This document shows positions 53,101-58,480 of a stretch of DNA of 58,480 nt, piece by piece. The DNA comes from an uncultured Bacteroidales bacterium (GTDB lineage: Bacteria > Bacteroidota > Bacteroidia > Bacteroidales > UBA932). Made by a program: the position numbers and the translations under genes. The first letter of the stretch is position 1; the number at the start of each line of letters is the position of its first letter. The stretch is taken from assembly GCA_947588835.1 (NCBI GenBank), contig CANPZS010000009.1, positions 1-58,480 on the forward strand, read 5' to 3'. Below the pieces are notes generated by a model, which saw only the letters and a program-made list of their open reading frames with translations, searched no databases and had not been told where the DNA came from.

Positions 53101-54702
53101 ATCGAAGTCGAGGTTGGGATCTTTGCCGCTTATGCTGCCGTCAAGCAGGTTGCCGGCGAAAGTCCCTTTGCCCCTTATTCCGGAATAGTCGTAGCCGAGC
53201 AGGTTCAGCCTGGATATGACTATGGAGTCTACGCCGATTTCGGGAGAGCCCTTTCCGAGCCTTGCCTCGAGCGACGTCTCCGCCGTGAGTTCCCCGATGA
53301 AGTCTTTTCCGATGATTTTTCCTATGTCAAGGCCGTCGGCGGCGACATGGCCGTTGATGACCATGTCCCGTGTTTTGTCCGTGAGATTGCGCAGGAATAC
53401 ATTTGCGTCGAGCATGCCTATGCCGGAATGCAGCCTTCCTTTTACGGACAAGGCGTTGAGCGGGCCTTTGCCCGTGCCTGTGAATGTGAACGCCGCTCCT
53501 TCGGCTATGTTTCCGAGGCTGATTTCTTTGCCTTTGGTCCAGCCTGAAATGAATTTGCCTATGCCTACGGCGGTGAATCCGAACGATCTTACGTCCGCGT
53601 CGATAGCGAATTTATCTATTTTCGGCAGGCCGCGGAGCAGCACCGATATGTCGCCGCTCACCCCGCTGTTCAGATCCTTGAATTTCAGGCCGTCTATGCG
53701 CATGTCGCAGAGCGGGCCGGACACCTTTCCTTCTATCTCGCCGACGAACGGGTTGCCTTTCAGCGCCGGAGCGAAATATGCTATGGCCGCGGCCGAAATT
53801 ACAGACGGAGCGATGCGGCCTTCTATGACTACTCTGTGCTCGAAGTCACGGAAAGGAGCCTTTCTGTAATAGGACATCCTGAACGAGGGCATATATATAT
53901 GGCTGCCGTCGCCCAAGTGCATTTCCAGGTTTTCCACTATTGTGGCTCCGTGCCCTACGGAGGTCTCGCCTGACGCACGTTCTATGACGAGCCCGCTCTT
54001 TTCTTTCGCCGTCAGCATGTCGACCGCTCCCGACATCACTTTTCCTTTCATGCGGAGGCGGCGGCCTTTGGCCGATGCGGTTACGTCGAGGTCGTCCCAT
54101 AATATGCCGCCGGCGGGCCTGTCCGCGGCACTGTTCCTCATTTTTATGCGCCTGTCTATGTTGATGAGGCGGAACCGTACGTTTTCCGCCTCCACTTTGT
54201 CGGCATAGAATATGTTTCCGGGCTCTTTCAGGCTGTCTTTCGCCGGTTTCTCCTGCATGCGGAACACCCTTTGCAGGTTCGAAACGAAAGTCCTTGCCGT
54301 CGCGGGATCATATTCAGGCTCCGTGACAAGTGTCATGGATGCGTCGCTTACCTTTATTCTGCCGAAATAAAGCCCTTCTTTCCTGAAAAGTCCTTTCAGG
54401 GACATGGATGCGGTGATGTATCCGGCATGGAAAAGCGTATCCTTCGGGACATAGGACGTATCGCCGGGGTAGGCGGCGGGGTTGCGGTCAAGGATGGTCA
54501 TGTCCTTTATCACTGCCGCGCTGAAAGGTTTTATCAGGATTTTCCCTATGCTTATGTCCCCGTCTATTTTGTCTTTAAGCCGCTCTATGGCGAAACGCGC
54601 GACGCGGCTCTGTACCGCCGATGACTGCAGGGCGATGAGGGCTCCTGCAAGCATTGTCAGCAAGGCTGCGGACAGTATTCCCGTTATTCGGCGCTTTCCC
54701 AC
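50137..54702 (-). CDS. tamB: TamB-like translocation and assembly protein
   Basis: About 1521 residues from GTG 54702. This start is preferred because the only longer option (TTG 54738) lies upstream of a -7 element at 54725-54732. One membrane anchor (TGILSAALLTMLAGALIALQ) precedes a very long beta-rich region and the C-terminal TamB domain (about 1150-1480: GSGSGVIDIAVNPSKDIFSL, VVNGTIGNKNYG). TamB-type proteins span the periplasm and are linked to outer-membrane protein assembly or lipid transfer. The last 40 residues are basic. It is the first gene of a four-gene overlapping cluster. Confidence 0.88.
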   Translation of the reverse strand: MGKRRITGILSAALLTMLAGALIALQSSAVQSRVARFAIERLKDKIDGDISIGKILIKPFSAAVIKDMTILDRNPAAYPGDTSYVPKDTLFHAGYITASMSLKGLFRKEGLYFGRIKVSDASMTLVTEPEYDPATARTFVSNLQRVFRMQEKPAKDSLKEPGNIFYADKVEAENVRFRLINIDRRIKMRNSAADRPAGGILWDDLDVTASAKGRRLRMKGKVMSGAVDMLTAKEKSGLVIERASGETSVGHGATIVENLEMHLGDGSHIYMPSFRMSYYRKAPFRDFEHRVVIEGRIAPSVISAAAIAYFAPALKGNPFVGEIEGKVSGPLCDMRIDGLKFKDLNSGVSGDISVLLRGLPKIDKFAIDADVRSFGFTAVGIGKFISGWTKGKEISLGNIAEGAAFTFTGTGKGPLNALSVKGRLHSGIGMLDANVFLRNLTDKTRDMVINGHVAADGLDIGKIIGKDFIGELTAETSLEARLGKGSPEIGVDSIVISRLNLLGYDYSGIRGKGTFAGNLLDGSISGKDPNLDFDFNGRLDLSGGAAKEAYRFNADIAYADLNALNIDKRGVSKVSLQSEANFSRTSRGDILGYVSVGDIMLENDAGRHDIGTVSIKSYANENIQNIRFSSSFAEGRFRGSGSLGAMLAGIRGLTAGQEPAGGQDYDMEIRLKDTRELLSFVMPGIYIADSTLLKLSLGGNGIAEGSLSSGRLAYMDKYIRDVTVRAISVTDSIGVDIASSEIKAGSLRLRDNRLGLFTSGGRFGLSYSFDNGSEEDGRGTINIKGETGASGDSLAAKARIMPSTLYFDAGRWEISSSDIAYSGDGISIDGFTALCSGQSVSLQGGFSKDRSDTLSLLVNNFDVNVLNKALKQDFGLQGRASGKVLVTSPAEPAHGLLANISLENAEIAGKEAGTLRFASLWDADNERFSVAAREEMDGRLPLNAGGWVKPADKSLDVNVAFDNFDIGFAGPVLASLFSEMHGGLSGRLRASGRFNDIHLSSQDTRLSDAGFVLGFTQVPYGVEGAFHLDDYGVHFDDMALKDRFDGTGIFRGTLQFNGFSDMGIDASAVFRNMECLNTRSADNANFYGNISASGRIGISGPLNAVRLDINASTSGRAGQIHIPLGSSAITRSGNLLSFTKDLGEIRTDPYEELMRTFDRAKKSGSGLSVNLRVNATPDLTALIEVDKSTGNILTGSGSGVIDIAVNPSKDIFSLNGNYVISSGNYHLSVLGIVSRDFTIQDGSSIRFNGDIMDSDLDISGMYRTKSSLTALLADTSSISSRRTVECGIGVRGKLRNPQLDLSINVPDLDPTTLGRVESALNTEDKVQKQFISLLVANSFLPSEESGIVNNTSLINVTEIMASQLNTIFQKLDIPLDLGLSYESNDKGQDIFDLAVSTQLFNNRVVVNGTIGNKNYGPYSSSQVVGDLEIEIKVDRPGTFRVNLFSRSADQYTNYLDVSQRNGAGISFQQEFYGIRQYLRDLFRPRREKNEQESRREASRRSAERVTLRIGEDGKIIRSENQ

Positions 54703-54724
54703 GACAGGCTTTTTTTGAAATGAA

Positions 54725-54732
54725 CAAAGATA
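54725..54732 (-). promoter_or_regulatory. -7 promoter element of tamB
   Basis: Minus strand TATCTTTG. Together with the tsaD element it forms a mirrored pair: ACAAAGATAG (54724-54733) and CTATCTTTGT (54782-54791). Confidence 0.5.
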
Positions 54733-54782
54733 GTACAAAAACAGGTAAAAGAGAAAGGCATGGCGATAAATCGCCGATTTGC

Positions 54783-54790
54783 TATCTTTG
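54783..54790 (+). promoter_or_regulatory. -7 promoter element of tsaD
   Basis: TATCTTTG, 19 bp before the tsaD ATG; no clear -33 TTTG. Mirrored with the tamB element across about 50 bp. Confidence 0.5.
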
Positions 54791-54809
54791 TACTTTATTT
54801 TGGAAAAAT

Positions 54810-55832
54810 ATGGCAGATATAATACTCGGAATAGAGTCTTCCTGCGATGACACTTCCGCCGCCGTCATACGCGACGGATGGCTGCTTTCAAACGTGATAG
54901 CGGGGCAGCAGGTGCACAAGGACTATGGGGGAGTGGTGCCCGAACTGGCCTCCAGAGCCCATGAACTGAACGTGGTGCCCGTGGTGAGCCAGGCTCTCGC
55001 CAAGGCCGGCGTGAAGGCTTCCGAGCTGACTGCCATAGCGTTCACACGCGGCCCGGGACTGCTCGGCTCATTGCTTGTAGGCACTTCTTTCGCCAAGGGC
55101 CTGTCCCTTTCCCTCGATATCCCGATGGTGATGGTGAATCATCTGCAGGGCCACGTCCTCGCCAATTTCATCAGGCAGGAAGGGGCTGAGGACAGGCGGC
55201 CTTCGTTCCCGTATCTGTGCCTTCTCGTATCCGGAGGCAATTCGCAGATAGTCAAGGTCGCGGGCCCGCTTGAATATGAAATCCTCGGACAGACCATAGA
55301 CGACGCGGTGGGAGAGGCTTTCGACAAATGTTCCAAGATTCTCGGCACAGGCTATCCCGGAGGGCCGGTAATCGACCGCCTTGCCGGGCTCGGCGATCCG
55401 GAGCGTTTCAAGTTCGCCAGGCCGCGGGTTCCCGGCCTCGACTACAGTTTCAGCGGCGTGAAGACTTCGCTGCTGTATTTCGTGCGCGACGGGATGGCCC
55501 GGGATCCGCAGTTTATTGAAAAGAACAGGGAAGACGTATGTGCCGGCTTCCAGAAGACATTGATAGACATATTGATGGATAAGCTCGTAAAGGCTTCCGC
55601 CATGACTGGCATAAAGGAGATAACGATAGGCGGGGGAGTTTCGGCCAACGGCGGGCTGCGAAGGCGTATCGAAGAGACCGGCCGCCGCTTGGGGTGGAAT
55701 ACCTATCTGCCTGAGTTGAAGTTTACTACTGACAATGCCGCCATGATAGCCATGGCCGGGTATTTCCGCTATCTCGCCGGAGAGAGGACTCCTCTTGACG
55801 TGGCGCCCGTGTCAAGACTTGCCGATTATTGA
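54810..55832 (+). CDS. tsaD: tRNA N6-adenosine threonylcarbamoyltransferase
   Basis: A 340-residue member of the Kae1/Qri7/TsaD family that transfers threonylcarbamoyl to A37 of ANN-reading tRNAs. It starts MADIILGIESSCDDTSAAV; 52 upstream in-frame codons overlap tamB and the promoter and are rejected. It has the metal-binding NHLQGH, the ATP-binding LVSGGNSQI and the C-terminal TDNAAMIA motif. It supplies the substrate for MtaB encoded nearby. The FAD protein gene follows after one base. Confidence 0.96.
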   Translation: MADIILGIESSCDDTSAAVIRDGWLLSNVIAGQQVHKDYGGVVPELASRAHELNVVPVVSQALAKAGVKASELTAIAFTRGPGLLGSLLVGTSFAKGLSLSLDIPMVMVNHLQGHVLANFIRQEGAEDRRPSFPYLCLLVSGGNSQIVKVAGPLEYEILGQTIDDAVGEAFDKCSKILGTGYPGGPVIDRLAGLGDPERFKFARPRVPGLDYSFSGVKTSLLYFVRDGMARDPQFIEKNREDVCAGFQKTLIDILMDKLVKASAMTGIKEITIGGGVSANGGLRRRIEETGRRLGWNTYLPELKFTTDNAAMIAMAGYFRYLAGERTPLDVAPVSRLADY

Positions 55833-55833
55833 T

Positions 55834-57414
55834 ATGAAAGAGTTCGAAATGTCCGCCGCGATGGGACGGGAGCTGAAAGAGGATGAAATGCGCGCCGCGG
55901 CGGCGAAAGCGCTGGGCGTGCCTTTGGCAAAGGTGGGGAAGGTGCGTGTCGTGCGACGCTCCGTGGATGCGCGCCGGGAGATATTGTACCGTTACCGCAT
56001 TGAGGCTTTCCGCGAGGGAGAGCCCTTTGAGGAATATACGGCTCCGGAATACGGGGACGTGCGCGGCGCGGAGCCCGTGATAGTAATAGGGGCCGGCCCC
56101 GCCGGACTGTTTGCGGCGCTGAAATTGCTTGAGCGCGGATTCAGGCCCGTTATCCTTGAGCGTGGCAAGGACGTGCACCGGCGCAAGGCGGACATGGCGA
56201 AGCTGTCCACTGCAGGTATCGTCAATCCCGATTCAAATTATTGTTTCGGCGAAGGCGGGGCCGGAGCGTTCTCCGACGGGAAACTGTATACGAGGTCGTC
56301 CAAGCGCGGCGATATCCGGGAAGTCCTGCATCGGCTCGTCGATTTCGGCGCGGATCCTTCCGTCCTCGTGGACGCTCATCCGCATATAGGGACCGACAGG
56401 CTTCCGGCCATCATGGAGAACATACGGCATTGCATCGAGGCGCACGGAGGTGAATATCATTTCGACACTCGCGTCACCGACATAGAGAAGGACGGGGACG
56501 TGCTGAAGGTAATAGCCGATTCACGGGCGGAAGGCGTCGGCGGGCATGTCGTTTTTTCGGCCGGAAACGTCATATTGGCAACCGGACATTCCGCGAGGGA
56601 CGTCTACGGATTGTTCCGGCGCAGAGGCTGGGCCGTCGAAGCTAAGGGATTCGCGCTCGGAGTGCGGGTGGAACATCCCCAGTGGCTTATAAACAATATA
56701 CGTTACCATGGCAGATACCAGCCGTTCATGCCCGCGGCGGAATATTCTTTCGCGGTGCAGGTGGACGGCAGGGGAGTGTTTTCGTTCTGCATGTGCCCCG
56801 GAGGCATACTTGTGCCGTCCGCCACGGAGGCCGGCACCGTCGTCCTAAACGGCATGTCCAATTCGGAACGCAATTCCAAGTGGGCCAACGCCGGAGTCGT
56901 TGTGCAGATCGAGCCGGGCGATGAACCGGAGGAATACAGGAGCGAAGGAGCCTTTTCACTGCTCGAGTTCCAAAGGGACGTGGAGCGCAGGATGTATGAA
57001 TATGCGGTTTCCCTGGCACGTCCGAGGCAGGAGGTCAATCCTTTGAGGGCTCCTGCGCAGCGCATGGTGGATTTCTGCCGCAGGACGGTATCTTCCGACC
57101 TGCCGAAGTCTTCCTATCATCCCGGCACGGTTTCCGCCCCTTTGCACGAAATCCTGCCCGATACGGTGGCGTCGCGTCTGCGCAAGGCCTTCCCGCTGAT
57201 AGGCAACAAGCTCATGCACGGCTATTACACCAATGATGCCCTGCTGCTCGGCGTGGAATCGCGCACTTCTTCGCCCGTGCGCATACCCCGTGATCCTGAA
57301 AGTTTTCAGCATGTGGACGTGCCCGGCCTGTACCCCTGCGGAGAAGGTGCCGGGTATGCCGGAGGAATAGTGTCTTCGGCGATGGACGGCATCAACTGCG
57401 CTTCAAAAATCTGA
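55834..57414 (+). CDS. FAD-dependent dehydrogenase-like protein (COG2509 type)
   Basis: About 526 residues from ATG 55834. An N-terminal region (1-75) precedes the dinucleotide-binding motif VIVIGAGPAGLFAALKLLE. The diagnostic YCFGEGGAGAFSDGKLYTR and a C-terminal second FAD motif LYPCGEGAGYAGGIVSSAMDG follow. Two CxxC-like spots (FSFCMCPGG) are notable. The family is widespread in gut bacteria but the reaction is unknown. It is cotranscribed with tsaD. Confidence 0.88.
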   Translation: MKEFEMSAAMGRELKEDEMRAAAAKALGVPLAKVGKVRVVRRSVDARREILYRYRIEAFREGEPFEEYTAPEYGDVRGAEPVIVIGAGPAGLFAALKLLERGFRPVILERGKDVHRRKADMAKLSTAGIVNPDSNYCFGEGGAGAFSDGKLYTRSSKRGDIREVLHRLVDFGADPSVLVDAHPHIGTDRLPAIMENIRHCIEAHGGEYHFDTRVTDIEKDGDVLKVIADSRAEGVGGHVVFSAGNVILATGHSARDVYGLFRRRGWAVEAKGFALGVRVEHPQWLINNIRYHGRYQPFMPAAEYSFAVQVDGRGVFSFCMCPGGILVPSATEAGTVVLNGMSNSERNSKWANAGVVVQIEPGDEPEEYRSEGAFSLLEFQRDVERRMYEYAVSLARPRQEVNPLRAPAQRMVDFCRRTVSSDLPKSSYHPGTVSAPLHEILPDTVASRLRKAFPLIGNKLMHGYYTNDALLLGVESRTSSPVRIPRDPESFQHVDVPGLYPCGEGAGYAGGIVSSAMDGINCASKI

Positions 57415-57420
57415 AAAAAA

Positions 57421-57451
57421 TTTGTAATACAAGGTTTTTTATTTATTTTTG
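57421..57451 (+). promoter_or_regulatory. Promoter of tRNA-Glu
   Basis: TTTG at 57421-57424, 19-bp spacer, TATTTTTG at 57444-57451; the tRNA begins 19 bases later. Confidence 0.8.
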
Positions 57452-57469
57452 CAGCCGTTTCGGAGAAAT

Positions 57470-57541
57470 GCTGGGTTCGTATAACGGTTAGTACTCAAGA
57501 TTCTCAATCTTGCAATAGGAGTTCGATTCTCCTACCCAGTA
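57470..57541 (+). tRNA. tRNA-Glu (anticodon CTC)
   Basis: Acceptor GCTGGGT pairs with ACCCAGT (first pair G-T). The anticodon loop TTCTCAA between CAAGA and TCTTG gives anticodon CTC, reading GAG. The T arm has GAGTTCGATTCTC. Length is 72 nt without encoded CCA. Confidence 0.93.
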
Positions 57542-57569
57542 CAAGGGTGGCGAAAGCCCCCGAATGAAG

Positions 57570-57597
57570 AGAGCGTTGCGTAATGGCGGCGCTTTTT
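57570..57597 (+). terminator. Terminator after tRNA-Glu
   Basis: AGCG and GC pair with GC and CGCT around GTAATG (AGCGTTGCGTAATGGCGGCG), followed by a T run at 57592-57597. Confidence 0.6.
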
Positions 57598-57641
57598 TCA
57601 TTTCCGGCGGGTTGGAGTCCAATTGGTGGAGTTCAGTTTTA

Positions 57642-57672
57642 TTTGCCGTTCAGAAAATAATCACTATATTTG
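57642..57672 (+). promoter_or_regulatory. Orphan promoter pointing at the 3' end of the toxin-domain gene
   Basis: TTTG at 57642-57645, 19-bp spacer, TATATTTG at 57665-57672: a perfect match. No plus-strand gene follows; the only plus-strand frame is a shadow. After about 20 bases comes a tRNA-like stretch (TAGTTCAGTCTATTAGCG, 57703-57720), then the antisense strand of the gene at 57729-58172. Either it drives an antisense RNA or it lost its gene. Confidence 0.7.
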
Positions 57673-57728
57673 CACAAAAGGAAGGCAAATCCGAAATCTG
57701 CGTAGTTCAGTCTATTAGCGTCGGTGAG

Positions 57729-58172
57729 TCATCCTTTTTTCTTTTTATACATGGTGCTGGCTGCGAGTTCGTGACGCCCAAGCCGAATCTCTTCCACATA
57801 GAATGTAATCCCATCAGCCATCGTCTTGGTATAGATGATGACATCTTGTCCGCGCTTGTTCTTCTCCGTTGCCAGTGCCTCATAAGAGGAAACTATTTCC
57901 GGAATCCGCATCAAATCATCATTCGTAATGGGAATCTGTCCGCGAAGGGCTTCCTTTGGCAAACCATGAGTTTTGATGGCATGCCGGACGGCACTATTAT
58001 CCAAAGTATGCTTGTAGGTATCATCAATAACGATGCCCAGATCTTGGAGATCGTTGACCAGTGCTTGGCTTGCCGTTGAAATAACTCGTTTGAGGAGCGT
58101 ATCTTTTGTGATGAGGGCCTTGGCAATAAAATCTTTCAACTCGCCCTCATAATATGTGAATAAGTCTGACAT
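57729..58172 (-). CDS. BECR-fold (phage barnase-EndoU-colicin-RelE type) toxin domain protein
   Basis: A 147-residue protein. A helical N-terminal part (1-45) precedes a C-terminal half with the features of PBECR nuclease domains carried by phages and mobile elements: the histidine in VRHAIKTHG (62-70), the segment PITNDDLMRIPEIV (81-94) and the closing VEEIRLGRHELAASTMYKKKK (127-146). Such domains are predicted RNases and usually sit at the end of long phage head proteins; here it stands alone. No immunity gene is seen. It is AT-richer than the housekeeping genes and next to an IS, so it was probably acquired. Confidence 0.65.
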   Translation of the reverse strand: MSDLFTYYEGELKDFIAKALITKDTLLKRVISTASQALVNDLQDLGIVIDDTYKHTLDNSAVRHAIKTHGLPKEALRGQIPITNDDLMRIPEIVSSYEALATEKNKRGQDVIIYTKTMADGITFYVEEIRLGRHELAASTMYKKKKG

Positions 58173-58213
58173 AGAGCGTCGTGTATTAGGATTGTAAATT
58201 TACTGAAATATCT

Positions 58214-58297
58214 TCAACTGACCGCGTTCTCTTCCGCGTTCCGAAGATCTTCTTCCGCTACTTCTTCGTCAACTTCGGCAGCGGTGTAGCTACTACT
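58214..58297 (-). pseudogene. Possible C-terminal remnant of an upstream gene
   Basis: A 27-codon open stretch without start codon ends in TGA and contains YTAAEVDEEVAEEDLRNAEE followed by NAVS. The acidic, helical composition is more protein-like than the AT-rich sequence around it. The interval 58173-58407 otherwise holds AT-rich DNA and no gene. Confidence 0.25.
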
Positions 58298-58407
58298 AAT
58301 TTACTAAAAATCTGCATATTGCGCAACTTTTTCATTTATAAATCCTTAAAATTCTAATTCAACCTACGAGTATTATATAGTTATATGTAGTTAGTAATAA
58401 TTCACTG

Positions 58408-58480
58408 AGAAGCTGTTTTGAAATTATACAAAAAATCTGTTAAGCATAATCTGGACGCAGGCCAGCTGGACCATAGCCTC
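58408..58480 (-). mobile_element. End of an insertion sequence (right edge of window)
   Basis: Exact reverse complement of 1-73. It begins AGAAGCTGTTTTGAAATTAT and holds, on the minus strand (58480-58424), the same transposase C terminus. The IS continues outside the window. Confidence 0.8.
58424..58480 (-). CDS. IS transposase, C-terminal 18 residues only (partial)
   Basis: The same frame as at 1-57 on the opposite strand, ending LNRFFV and TAA. It is the second copy of the element that bounds the window. Confidence 0.65.
   Translation of the reverse strand, partial: EAMVQLACVQIMLNRFFV

Overview
The window is chromosomal DNA from a member of the Bacteroidota, order Bacteroidales. The fairly GC-rich housekeeping genes point to something near Alistipes/Rikenellaceae, which is an inference from composition. 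The phylum assignment rests on repeated promoters of the form TTTG-N19-TAnnTTTG (the primary sigma factor type of this phylum), near absence of Shine-Dalgarno sites except in front of rpsU, a TonB-dependent receptor, ATP-type PEP carboxykinase, a zinc-free Sir2, and TamB/AsmA-like envelope proteins.

Layout. Both ends (1-73 and 58408-58480) are the same 73 bp in inverted orientation. They are the transposase 3' end and terminal repeat of one insertion sequence, so the window is bounded by two IS copies. 0.1-3.0 kb: two divergent ATPase genes around a shared control region with repeats. 3.0-10 kb: tRNA-Leu, then the rpsU-asmA-prmA operon, Sir2 and a third ATPase. 10-12.5 kb: rplU-rpmA and serS-ruvC. 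12.6-15.6 kb: a large outer-membrane receptor. 15.6-24.9 kb: rluD-PASTA, lnt, tRNA-Gln, a DJ-1 protein, alr, a YugP-type peptidase, TSCPD and small-protein genes, a double-thioredoxin protein, coaD and ung. 24.9-30.3 kb: lon, HU, a 29-residue basic protein, rng, tadA, rpmH. 30.4-38.1 kb: rsmG, an ECF-like sigma factor, polA, a LolC/E-like permease, rbfA, tyrS, tpiA. 38.2-40.6 kb: an AT-richer graveyard of broken defence genes (Abi family, DUF1016/YhcG nuclease, HsdR, XRE regulator). 40.7-50.1 kb: a membrane protein, GNAT-YccF, a phosphatidylserine decarboxylase relative, pckA, recQ, an MBL hydrolase, mtaB and an RsmI-like methylase. 50.1-57.5 kb: tamB divergent from tsaD and an FAD protein, then tRNA-Glu. 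57.5-58.5 kb: an orphan promoter, a BECR-type toxin-domain gene and the IS end.

Most genes serve translation and RNA maturation (rpsU, rplU, rpmA, rpmH, serS, tyrS, prmA, rluD, rsmG, rbfA, tadA, mtaB, tsaD, rng, three tRNAs), DNA upkeep (ruvC, ung, polA, recQ, HU) and the envelope (asmA, tamB, lnt, the permease, alr, PSD, the receptor). They sit in tight operons with 1-4 base overlaps. Transferred or decaying DNA lies at the two ends and at 38.2-40.6 kb. The most interesting items are: the perfect extended Shine-Dalgarno of rpsU in a phylum that hides its anti-SD; a 27-bp promoter module shared by the tRNA-Leu and polA upstream regions; spaced repeats between the two ATPase genes; a promoter firing antisense into the toxin gene; and the decayed defence cluster.
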